21,995 nucleotides of DNA from Acidobacteriota bacterium (GTDB taxonomy: Bacteria; Acidobacteriota; Thermoanaerobaculia; Multivoradales; JAHEKO01): the NCBI GenBank assembly GCA_029861655.1, contig JAOTZA010000013.1, positions 1-21,995 of the forward strand. The letters run 5' to 3'. Positions 8,219 through 15,226 of the stretch are shown in pieces (positions within the stretch are counted from its first letter, which is position 1; each line of letters starts with the position of its first letter). The notes under the pieces are model-generated. The model did no database searches, was not told the origin of the DNA, and worked only from the letters and a program-made list of their open reading frames with translations. The position numbers and the translations under genes are program-made.

Positions 8219-8608
8219 TCAGGCCGGCTCGAACAACGCGCACACGGCTCCGGCCGGATCCTCGATCATCGCGTAGCGTCCGTGATCGCCCATGGTGCGG
8301 CTTTCGGCGACGATCTTGCCGCCGAGCTCGCCACACCGCTCGAGGCTCGCGTCGAGATCGACCACGTTGATGTAGATCATCCACGCAGGGGGGATCTGGG
8401 CGTTCATGCCGCGTGCGTGGCAGATACCGGCCATGGGGCTGTCGCTTTCCGGTGTCCCCATGTTGAAGTCTTCGTATCCACCCACATCGACGCCGGAAGC
8501 CTTCCATCCCACCACCGCGCCGTAGAAGTCGCGTACTTCGGTCGCGTTCGGGACGGTGAGGTCGATCCAGCCGATCGACCCAATCTCCGGTTTCAGCTCT
8601 TCACTCAT
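8219..8608 (-). CDS. VOC (glyoxalase/bleomycin-resistance fold) family protein
   Basis: 129 residues. It has the paired beta-alpha-beta-beta-beta units of the vicinal oxygen chelate superfamily: IGWIDLTVPNATEVRDFYG at the start, YEDFNMG in the middle, then INVVDLDASLERCGELGGKI and a C-terminal IEDPAGAVCALFEP. This subtype is often annotated as a glyoxalase-like or hydroxylase-type VOC protein; substrate is unknown. Asp replaces the usual first metal-ligand His (WIDLTVP), so metal binding may differ. The ATG at 8608 has an AAGGAGAT ribosome-binding site 4 bp upstream, which excludes the longer frame to 8719. It is divergent from the aminotransferase. Confidence 0.85.
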   Translation of the reverse strand: MSEELKPEIGSIGWIDLTVPNATEVRDFYGAVVGWKASGVDVGGYEDFNMGTPESDSPMAGICHARGMNAQIPPAWMIYINVVDLDASLERCGELGGKIVAESRTMGDHGRYAMIEDPAGAVCALFEPA

Positions 8609-8699
8609 GGGATCTCCTTCCGCTGTGCTGCGCGCTCCTCTCCGGAGGGTTTTTGCAAGCCACGCAGCGTAGCATGTGGAGCGTCGGTAGGATGGTGTA

Positions 8700-9839
8700 A
8701 TGAGCCGCGTCGACCTCAAGAAAGACTTCGTCGATTTTGCCGATTCGGTCTATCTCAACTGTGCCACTCAGGGCCCCCTGCCGCGTGTCGCCGTAGCCGC
8801 CGGACGCCAAGCGCTCGATCTCGAAGCTCGGCCAGAGCAGATCACCGATGAGATGTACTTCAGCGTGCCCGATGGTTACCGGGCGGCCGTCGCTGCTCTG
8901 GTCCAAGCCGATTCTCGAGACGTGGCCGTCACGGACTCGACGACCCACGGGATGATGTTGTTGGTCAACGGTCTCGACTGGCGATCCGGAGACGAGGTGC
9001 TGCTGCCGGTCGGGGAATTCCCCGCCAACCGGTTCCCCTGGCTTTCGCTCGAGAAGCGAGGAGTGGTGGTCCGAGAAATCGATCTCGCCGGAGGTGAGTT
9101 GGGGGCCGTCGAGACTCTTGCCGCAGCGATCACCGAACGGACCCGTGTCGTGTCGCTCGCCTGGGTGAGCTATCGCACCGGTGAGCGTCTCGACGTTGAT
9201 GCGATCGGCGAGCTTTGCCGCGATCGACGAGTTCTCTACGCCATCGACGCGAGCCAGGGGGTCGGCGGGCTCGAGTTCGACTTGCGGAGGACCCCTTGCG
9301 ATTTGCTGGCCTGTTCAGGCTATAAATGGATGCTTGGCCCCTACGGGCTGGGGTTCGCCTGGATCTCGCCCGAAATCGGCGAACGGTTGGCGCTCGGCAA
9401 CATCAACTGGTTCGCCGTCCGGGGAGCCCGTGATTTCAGCCGTCTCAGCGAATGTCGGTTCGAGTTCGAACCTGGCGCACGACGGTTTGACATCAACGAA
9501 ACCGCCAGCTTTGCAAAGCTCGGGGCCGGGACGGCCTCGGCCCGCTATCTTGCCGGAATCGGTGTCGATCGCGCCGAGGCTCATACAAAAGCGCTCCTCG
9601 ACAGGGTCCTCGCGGGTCTGCCGCCGCGGTTCCGGGCGCTCCTGCAGCCGGATTCGTCGCCGCGGTCGAACCTTCTCTTTCTGACCGCCGACAGTGAAGA
9701 GATGGTTGGCGCAGCGTACCGGCGTTTGGGCGAGCGCGGTGTCTCGGTGGGCTGGCGGGAGGGAGCGATCCGTGTCTCGCCGTTTGTCTACAACGACCAG
9801 GAGGATATCGATCGCCTGCTCGAAGGCCTCGCGGGCTAG
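8700..9839 (+). CDS. Class V aminotransferase (PLP-dependent, cysteine desulfurase-like)
   Basis: 379 residues, cytosolic fold-type I PLP enzyme. Visible active-site elements are YAIDASQGVG (180-189), with the Asp that contacts the PLP ring nitrogen and the conserved Gln, and SGYKWMLGPYG (206-216), with K209 as the likely Schiff-base lysine. STTHGMM (80-86) fits the phosphate-binding region. Members include cysteine desulfurases, selenocysteine lyase, kynureninase-like and isopenicillin-N epimerase-like enzymes; no desulfurase catalytic-Cys loop is obvious, so a non-desulfurase role is as likely. The gene begins 6 bp after a TAGGAT hexamer and has no ribosome-binding site, so it may be a leaderless transcript. 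Divergent from the VOC gene. Confidence 0.85.
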   Translation: MSRVDLKKDFVDFADSVYLNCATQGPLPRVAVAAGRQALDLEARPEQITDEMYFSVPDGYRAAVAALVQADSRDVAVTDSTTHGMMLLVNGLDWRSGDEVLLPVGEFPANRFPWLSLEKRGVVVREIDLAGGELGAVETLAAAITERTRVVSLAWVSYRTGERLDVDAIGELCRDRRVLYAIDASQGVGGLEFDLRRTPCDLLACSGYKWMLGPYGLGFAWISPEIGERLALGNINWFAVRGARDFSRLSECRFEFEPGARRFDINETASFAKLGAGTASARYLAGIGVDRAEAHTKALLDRVLAGLPPRFRALLQPDSSPRSNLLFLTADSEEMVGAAYRRLGERGVSVGWREGAIRVSPFVYNDQEDIDRLLEGLAG

Positions 9840-9919
9840 TCTAGTCGACTCATGCCGCGTGTCTCCAGACGATCCTGGTAGATTCGCTACCGACTCAAGA
9901 AACTCGGCGGAGGAACCCG

Positions 9920-10588
9920 ATGACAAAACGACTCATTACGTTGTCGCTGATGGTGCTGATCTTCGGCTCGGGCTGCGTCTCTCGGTCGAACCACCAGACA
10001 CTCGAGGCTCAGGCCGAGGAATGTCGGCAAGACAAACAAAAGGCACAGGAGGCGGCCGAGTTCTGCGAGCGTCGGTTTGCCAAGGAGATCGAGCGCTGGG
10101 ACGATATCCAGGCGGTTGTCGAGGAGGCGTTGCCTGCGACCATTCGTGAGTTTGAGACCGAGCGAGCTCGCATTCTCGAACTGATCCCCGTGGGCGTCCA
10201 GCAGGAAGTCGACGACTACCTCTCGGGTTTTGGCAAAGCGGTGGCGCGGGGCTTTGACGAGTTGAACGACCAGAACGAAAAGATCCTGGCGGAGTTGTCG
10301 GTATACAAACGCAGCCTCGATGAGGTCGGTGTTCGGACGCAGTCGATCGATGAGACGATGACCGCGCAGCTCCAGGACGCCAACAATGCCCGCCGTGAGG
10401 CCGAGCGGAAAGTGGCCGCCGGTGCCAAGGGCCTGATCGACCAGATCCAGGAGTTCGAACAGACCTTTATCAGTGACCGCTCTAGCAGCGAGCGGCTGCG
10501 GCTCAATCGCAATCAGCGCGAGACGATCACGTTGTTTCACGACCAGCTCGTTCTCGCGCTGGTCGAGCTGAGCGAAACCGATAGCTGA
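9920..10588 (+). CDS. Coiled-coil lipoprotein of unknown function
   Basis: 222 residues. A lipoprotein-type signal peptide (MTKRLITLSLMVLIFGSGC) places the candidate lipidated Cys at 19, although the -3 residue is Gly rather than Leu. Most of the rest is charged and helical, rich in Glu, Gln, Arg and Asp, and likely forms a coiled coil (about 25-75 and 100-210). No known domain was recognised. The ATG has a good GGAGG site 5 bp upstream, and a TAGATT hexamer lies at 9879-9884. A GC hairpin with a T run follows the stop. It appears to be a single-gene transcript. Possible roles are envelope structure or spacing, but nothing in the sequence decides this. Confidence 0.75.
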   Translation: MTKRLITLSLMVLIFGSGCVSRSNHQTLEAQAEECRQDKQKAQEAAEFCERRFAKEIERWDDIQAVVEEALPATIREFETERARILELIPVGVQQEVDDYLSGFGKAVARGFDELNDQNEKILAELSVYKRSLDEVGVRTQSIDETMTAQLQDANNARREAERKVAAGAKGLIDQIQEFEQTFISDRSSSERLRLNRNQRETITLFHDQLVLALVELSETDS

Positions 10589-10607
10589 CCTACCCCAAAG
10601 GGTGTTG

Positions 10608-10637
10608 CCCCGCCGCGGGTGGGGTGAGAGCTTTTTT
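10608..10637 (+). terminator. Probable rho-independent terminator of the lipoprotein gene
   Basis: A 7-bp stem (CCCCGCC with GGTGGGG, one G-T pair, loop GCG) at 10608-10624 is followed after seven bases by six T residues (10632-10637). The gap before the T run weakens the call. Confidence 0.5.
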
Positions 10638-10639
10638 GT

Positions 10640-10933
10640 ACGCGGTGTGGCGCCCTGGGAGGGCAAGGCAGTCCCGGGCGTGCCTGCCCGCCGGCGGGTG
10701 ACGAAAAAAGCGCGGCACCGTAACAGAGGAAGGAGTCAAAGATCGACGGCCGAAGTTCTTGAAGCGGGTTTCAAAAGCCGACGAACTAAGACTTTTCTGG
10801 CGAAATCGCAAGCGAGCGTTCGACTCGTGGCGAAAAGGACACAAGAGCCTCCGACCAAGTCTGTCTGGATCGGGTAGCCGCCAAAAACTTCCTCCTCAGA
10901 ATCGCGGGTTGGGACTTCCCGGCCCGCGATTTT
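10640..10933 (+). other. Stretch without a convincing gene; possible structured RNA ending in a terminator
   Basis: No supported protein is visible. A strong imperfect hairpin lies at 10651-10680 (CGCCC-t-GGGA pairing with TCCC-GGGCG), followed by the self-complementary CCCGCCGGCGGG and an AGGAAGGAG stretch at 10730-10738 that has no start codon at a usual distance. It ends in a clear terminator. I could not match it to tmRNA, RNase P RNA, SRP RNA or a riboswitch by eye. The strand is taken from the terminator and may be wrong. Confidence 0.25.
10901..10933 (+). terminator. Rho-independent terminator in the intergenic stretch
   Basis: ATCGCGGG (10901-10908) pairs perfectly with CCCGCGAT (10923-10930), the inner bases extend the stem (GGGA with TCCC), and TTTT follows. 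It marks the end of some plus-strand transcript although no gene is seen just upstream. Confidence 0.6.
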
Positions 10934-11132
10934 GTCATTGCCTGCAGTCAAGGCATTCAGCCGATTCCGAAGCCAAGTCCGACTTGCCCCGCTTCGAGGC
11001 CTTCCTGGCGCGGCAGCCGGCGGAGACCCGCTAGGGGAGTAGGCCCCTCCTTTCCACTGCAACCAAGAGGCTCCTTTCGCCGTAGAGGAGGATATCGAGG
11101 GCTTTTCGGGGTCTGACTTGGGTTCCCGTGCG

Positions 11133-11151
11133 TAGCAGCCACGTGCTGCTA
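11133..11151. promoter_or_regulatory. Palindromic operator-like site upstream of the export operon
   Basis: TAGCAGC and GCTGCTA form a perfect 7-bp inverted repeat with a 5-base centre, 33 bp before the ATG of the ABC ATPase. Size and place fit a dimeric repressor operator (for example TetR-type), as is common for drug or peptide export operons. No regulator gene is in view. Confidence 0.4.
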
Positions 11152-11184
11152 GCCTGCGTTCCGCGAAACCGGCCGGCAACGCTC

Positions 11185-11922
11185 ATGCTTCGTCTGGAGA
11201 AAGTCAACAAGTCCTACACCGTGGGACAGAATCGACTCCACGTACTCAAGGGCATCGATCTGGAGATCGACGGTGGTGAGATGGTCTCGATCATGGGCCC
11301 CTCGGGCTCGGGAAAATCGACCCTTCTCAATGTCCTGGGGATCCTAGACCGTTACGACGATGGCGAGTACCACCTGGCCGACACTCTTATCAAGGGACTG
11401 TCCGAGACACGCGCCGCCTACTACCGCAACCAGCTTCTGGGCTTTGTTTTCCAGTCGTTCAATCTGATCCCATTCAAGACCGCGCTCGAGAATGTCGCCT
11501 TGCCGCTCTATTACCAGAAGGTGAGCCGGCGCAAGCGCAACCGGATCGCCATGGAGTACCTCGACAAGGTAAATCTCGTCGACTGGGCCGGTCATCTGCC
11601 GGGTGAGCTCTCGGGCGGCCAACAGCAGAGGGTGGCCATCGCCCGTTCACTCATCACTCGGCCCAAGGTGATCCTGGCGGATGAGCCGACCGGGGCTCTG
11701 GACAGCCAGACGTCTCTCGAGGTGATCGAGATCTTGCGGGCGGTCAATCGCGAGGGAACGACCGTCGTCTTGGTGACTCACGAGCACGACATTTCCGAGA
11801 TGACCGACCGGGTGATCCATCTGCTGGACGGCGTCATCGGCCACGAACAGACAAACGGCGGCGGCCCCAAGCCGGCGGTCGCGGGCGACGGGCCGGAGGC
11901 CCGAGCCGGTGGAGGCGACTGA
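11185..11922 (+). CDS. ABC exporter ATPase (MacB/LolD type)
   Basis: 245 residues. Walker A GPSGSGKST (38-46), Q-loop in FQSFNLIPF, signature LSGGQQQR (142-149), Walker B VILADEP (162-168) with catalytic E167, and H-loop VTHEHD. The segment LSETRAAYYRNQLLGFVFQS is typical of the MacB/LolD group, which powers mechanotransmission-type export rather than classical transport. About 20 Gly/Pro/Ala-rich residues follow the domain and are probably a flexible tail. The ATG at 11185 gives the standard N-terminus (MLRLEKVNKSY); the open frame upstream lacks similarity. It starts a four-gene operon: ATPase, permease, permease, adaptor. Cargo could be a peptide, drug, siderophore or lipoprotein. Confidence 0.92.
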   Translation: MLRLEKVNKSYTVGQNRLHVLKGIDLEIDGGEMVSIMGPSGSGKSTLLNVLGILDRYDDGEYHLADTLIKGLSETRAAYYRNQLLGFVFQSFNLIPFKTALENVALPLYYQKVSRRKRNRIAMEYLDKVNLVDWAGHLPGELSGGQQQRVAIARSLITRPKVILADEPTGALDSQTSLEVIEILRAVNREGTTVVLVTHEHDISEMTDRVIHLLDGVIGHEQTNGGGPKPAVAGDGPEARAGGGD

Positions 11923-11924
11923 CC

Positions 11925-13157
11925 ATGTTCGACCTCGACAGGTGGCAGGAGATTCTGGCCACCATCCGGCAGAACAAGCTACGCGCCTTTCTGACCGGTT
12001 TCAGCGTCGCGTGGGGGATTCTGATGCTGGTGGTGCTGATGGGCTCGGGAGAAGGTCTCGCCAACGGCATCCAGCATCAGTTTCGCGACGACGCGGTCAA
12101 CTCGATTTGGGTCCGCAGCGGCCAAACGTCGATACCGCACAAGGGGCTCCAACCGGGTCGCACGGTGCGGTTCACCAACGAGGATCACGAAGTCGTCGCG
12201 CGCGACATCGACGGCGTCGAGTACATCACCTCCCGTTTCTACCCCCGCGGCGAGCTTGCGGTGAGCTACAAAGGCGAGACCGGCAGCTACGACATTCGAT
12301 CGGTGCATCCGGACCACCAATACCTGGAAAACACGCTCGTTAGCAAGGGCCGTTTCTTGAACGATCTAGACATTGCCGAGTACCGCAAGGTCGCAGCGAT
12401 CGGCGAGCGGGTCAAGGACGGTCTTTTTGGCGACGCGCCGGCTGTCGGCGAGTACATCAACATCAACGGCATCCCGTTCCGGGTGATCGGTCTCTTTCGC
12501 GACGAGGGCGGCGAGTCGGAAGAGGAGAAGATCTATCTACCGATCTCGACCGCCCAGAAGGCCTTTGCCGGTGGCAACCGTATCCGCATGTTCATGCTTA
12601 CCACCGGAGAAGAAGAGCTCGCGAAGACCGAGGCAATGACCGAGGAAATCAAGCAGACGCTCGCGCAGCGGCACAACTACTCACCCGATGACCGGCGAGC
12701 GGTTTTCATCAACAACCTCAACGAGTTCTTCCAGCGCTTTGTCAACCTGATGGCAGGGATTCGGATCTTTGTCTGGATCATCGGGATCGGCACCATCCTC
12801 GCCGGCGTCGTCGGAGTCTCGAACATCATGATGATCGTGGTCAAGGAGCGGACCAAGGAGATTGGAGTACGCAAAGCGCTGGGGGCGACCCCCGGCTCTA
12901 TCCTGGGGCTTGTCCTTCAGGAGTCGGTTCTCATCACCGCGGTTGCCGGATATGTGGGTCTGGTGCTCGGGGTAGCGCTGCTCGAAGCGGGCGGTCGGGT
13001 TCTCCCCGAGTCGGAGTTCTTTATCAACCCCGGGATCGATTTGCCGCTGGCCCTCGCCGCGACGGCTTTGCTGGTCGTTGCCGGTACCCTCGCCGGTACG
13101 GTGCCGGCCTTGCGCGCCGCCCGCGTTCAACCCGTCGAGGCCCTCAAAGATGAGTAG
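11925..13157 (+). CDS. MacB-like ABC permease 1 (FtsX/MacB_PCD)
   Basis: 410 residues. One N-terminal transmembrane helix (about 21-43), a large periplasmic MacB_PCD-type domain (about 45-270), and three C-terminal helices (about 283-307, 325-352, 373-397) form the FtsX topology. The junction VSNIMMIVVKERTKEIGVRKALGA is diagnostic (shown here as VSNIMMIVV then KERTKEIGVRKALGA). It lies 2 bp after the ATPase stop. E. coli MacB joins ATPase and permease in one chain; here they are separate. The start MFDLDRWQEI matches that of permease 2 (FDLDNWHEI), supporting both starts. It likely pairs with permease 2 as a heterodimer. Confidence 0.92.
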   Translation: MFDLDRWQEILATIRQNKLRAFLTGFSVAWGILMLVVLMGSGEGLANGIQHQFRDDAVNSIWVRSGQTSIPHKGLQPGRTVRFTNEDHEVVARDIDGVEYITSRFYPRGELAVSYKGETGSYDIRSVHPDHQYLENTLVSKGRFLNDLDIAEYRKVAAIGERVKDGLFGDAPAVGEYININGIPFRVIGLFRDEGGESEEEKIYLPISTAQKAFAGGNRIRMFMLTTGEEELAKTEAMTEEIKQTLAQRHNYSPDDRRAVFINNLNEFFQRFVNLMAGIRIFVWIIGIGTILAGVVGVSNIMMIVVKERTKEIGVRKALGATPGSILGLVLQESVLITAVAGYVGLVLGVALLEAGGRVLPESEFFINPGIDLPLALAATALLVVAGTLAGTVPALRAARVQPVEALKDE

Positions 13158-13189
13158 ACGAACGGTCGTGAGCGGATTTTCCCTGGGCC

Positions 13190-13600
13190 TTGGCGACCGT
13201 CTTTCCCACCGTCCGGCTTTTGTAGCGGTCGACCTCCGTGTCGACCGTCGGTCCGGTTCGGTCGAGACAGAGCTCGACCGCTACATGGGGGTTGGCGACC
13301 GTCATTCCTACCGTCCGGCTCTTGTAGCGGTCGACCTCCGTGTCGACCGTCGGTCCGGTTCGGTCGAGACAGAGCTCGACCGCTACAGGGGGGTTGGCGA
13401 CCGTCATTCCCACCGTCCGGCTCTTGTAGCGGTCGACCTCCGTGTCGACCGTCCGTCCGGTTCGGTCGAGACAGAGCTCGACCGCTACAGGGGGGTTGGC
13501 GACCGTCATTCCCACCGTCCGGCTCTTGTAGCGGTCGATCTCCGTGTCGACCGTCTTTTTCCACCGTCCGGTTCGGTCGAGACAGAGCTCGACCGCTACA
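13190..13600 (+). repeat. REP/BIME cluster A: four tandem copies of a 102-bp unit
   Basis: Each unit carries a 65-bp symmetric core beginning TGTAG and ending CTACA: cores at 13221-13285, 13323-13387, 13425-13489 and 13527-13600 (the last 9 bp longer). Each core is two hairpins pointing at each other: GTAG + CGGTCGAC-ctccgt-GTCGACCG, an 11-bp link, then CGGTCGAG-acagag-CTCGACCG + CTAC. Both stems are 8 bp with 6-base loops. The 37-bp spacer between cores is also conserved. A GTAG head followed by a hairpin, in paired inverted copies, is the structure of REP/BIME elements mobilised by RAYT (TnpA-REP) transposases; no such transposase is in the window. It fills the whole gap between the two permease genes. 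Confidence 0.85.
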
Positions 13601-13624
13601 TGGGCGTTGGCGAGGGCTTCTGAA

Positions 13625-14887
13625 GTGTTCGACCTCGACAACTGGCACGAGATCTACTCCTCCCTGGCCAAGAACCGGCTGCGCACCGCGCTTACCGCGT
13701 TTGGTGTCTTCTGGGGCATCTTTATGCTGATGGTCTTGCTCGGCTCCGGGCGTGGTCTCGAAAACGGCGTCAACTCGGACTTCTCGGGGACCGCCACCAA
13801 CAGCTTCTACATCTGGACCTGGCGCACCTCGAAGCCCTACCGGGGGCTCCCCAGCGGTCGCCGTTTCGAGCTGTCCAACCGGGACACCGAGGCGATCCGT
13901 CACGAGGTCCCGGAGGCGGCGGTCATCGCGCCGCGCAACCAGCTGGGCGGATTTCGTGGTGGCAACAACGTCACCCGCGGCATCAAGGCGGGCGCCTTCA
14001 ACGTCATGGGCGACTACCCGCAGATTCTGGACATCCAACCGATCCGCATCGTCGACGGGCGTTTCTTGAACGCGCACGACCTCGAAGAGGCGCGCAAAGT
14101 GGCGGTCATCGGCTCCCGGGTTCGCGAAGTGCTTTTCACCGACGATGAGGAGCCGATCGGCGACTACATCAAGATCAACGGCGTCTATTTCAAGGTCGTT
14201 GGCATCTTCACACCGCGCACCCAGGGCGAGCAGTCGCTGCGCGACGCCGAGACCATCTACGCGCCGTTCACCACTTTCCAGCGGGCCTTCAACTACGGCG
14301 ATCAGGTCGGCTGGTTCGCCATCACTTCGGCGGCCGAGGTTTCGGCCGAGGCGGTGGAGGAGAAGGTCATCGCGCTTCTCAAAAGGCGCCACAAGATCCA
14401 TCCCGACGACACCCGCGCCATCGGCCACTGGAACACCGAGGAAGAGTTCCGCAAGGTTCAGGGGCTCTTTGCCGGTATTCGAATGCTCATCTGGATCGTC
14501 GGTGTCGGAACACTCGCCGCCGGTGTCATCGGGGTCTCGAACATCATGCTGATCGTGGTCAAGGAGCGCACCAAGGAGATCGGGCTGCGCCGCGCCATCG
14601 GCGCCGCCCCCGTCAGTATCGTCGGCCAGATTCTCCTCGAGTCGATCGTGCTGACCGGGCTCGCCGGCTACCTGGGGTTGCTCGGTGGCGTGGCGTTGGT
14701 CGAGGGAGTGCGCTTTGGGCTCGAGACCGCCGGTGTCAACGCCCAGATGTTCCAGAACCCCGGGGTGAGTTTCTCGAACGCCACCCAGGCGCTCCTGATT
14801 CTGGTTGCCTCGGGGACGCTCGCCGGGCTGATCCCGGCGCGAAGGGCACTCGCCATCAGCCCGGTGGAGGCGCTCCATGCGGTTTGA
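13625..14887 (+). CDS. MacB-like ABC permease 2 (FtsX/MacB_PCD)
   Basis: 420 residues, starting at GTG 13625. Same layout as permease 1: N-terminal helix about 22-44, periplasmic MacB_PCD-type domain about 46-280, and C-terminal helices near 290-315, 332-360 and 385-407. The motif VSNIMLIVVKERTKEIGLRR is conserved. The two permeases share the start FDLD-x-W, the VKERTKEIG loop and the P-A-R/VEAL ending, so they are old duplicates and probably a heterodimer. The GTG is favoured because it aligns exactly with the start of permease 1 and directly follows the repeat cluster; frames upstream run through repeats. The 467-bp gap from permease 1 is unusual inside an operon. Confidence 0.9.
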   Translation: MFDLDNWHEIYSSLAKNRLRTALTAFGVFWGIFMLMVLLGSGRGLENGVNSDFSGTATNSFYIWTWRTSKPYRGLPSGRRFELSNRDTEAIRHEVPEAAVIAPRNQLGGFRGGNNVTRGIKAGAFNVMGDYPQILDIQPIRIVDGRFLNAHDLEEARKVAVIGSRVREVLFTDDEEPIGDYIKINGVYFKVVGIFTPRTQGEQSLRDAETIYAPFTTFQRAFNYGDQVGWFAITSAAEVSAEAVEEKVIALLKRRHKIHPDDTRAIGHWNTEEEFRKVQGLFAGIRMLIWIVGVGTLAAGVIGVSNIMLIVVKERTKEIGLRRAIGAAPVSIVGQILLESIVLTGLAGYLGLLGGVALVEGVRFGLETAGVNAQMFQNPGVSFSNATQALLILVASGTLAGLIPARRALAISPVEALHAV

Positions 14888-14900
14888 CCGCGTCGCAGCA

Positions 14901-15139
14901 TGTAGCGGCCGACCTCCGTGTCGGCCGAACCGATTTAGGCCGACCCACCCGTTGTGTAGCGGTCGACCTCCGTGTCGGCCGAACCGATTTAGGCCGACCC
15001 ACCCGTTGTGTAGCGGTCGACCTCCGTGTCGACCGAACCGATTTAGGCCGACCCACCCGTTGTGTAGCGGCCGACCTCCGTGTCGGCCGAACCGATTTGG
15101 GCCGACCCACCCCGGTCGAGACAGAGCTCGACCGCTACA
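14901..15139 (+). repeat. REP cluster B: four direct copies of a 54-bp unit plus one inverted half
   Basis: Units start at 14901, 14955, 15009 and 15063, each TGTAGCGG(C/T)CGACCTCCGTG followed by the pairing strand GTCGG/AACCG-type stem and a shared linker (AACCGATTTAGGCCGACCCACCC). The array ends with GGTCGAG-acagag-CTCGACC-GCTACA (to 15139), the inverted half also found in cluster A. The stems change together: GGCCGAC/GTCGGCC in copies 1 and 4, GGTCGAC/GTCGACC in copy 3, and a T-G wobble in copy 2. It fills most of the gap between permease 2 and the adaptor. Confidence 0.85.
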
Positions 15140-15226
15140 AATGGATGGATGCATTGAAGCGGCTGGCGCCCCTGCGGGCCGAGCGATCGCGTTTCCTGCG
15201 CCTGACCATTCACAAGGAATCCCCTC

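Noticed and set aside
10759..11034. Small basic protein after the AGGAAGGAG stretch
   Set aside because: The purine-rich site is too far from any start codon in this frame and the frame reads through the strong terminator at 10901-10933.
10736..11179. 147-residue minus-strand protein
   Set aside because: No signals or similarity; it crosses the terminator and the palindrome of the export operon.
13078..13623. Plus-strand repeat protein with 34-residue units
   Set aside because: The units are the 102-bp REP repeat read in frame; it overlaps the end of permease 1 and has no start signal or family similarity.
14901..15139. CRISPR array (four regular repeats)
   Set aside because: The repeats abut with nearly identical linkers rather than unique spacers, and each has a GTAG head plus hairpin; no cas gene is present.
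13127..15154. 675-residue minus-strand open frame with repeated SGRALSRPNRT-like text
   Set aside because: It runs antisense through permease 2 and both hairpin clusters; the repetition comes from the 102-bp and 54-bp DNA repeats, whose lengths are multiples of three.
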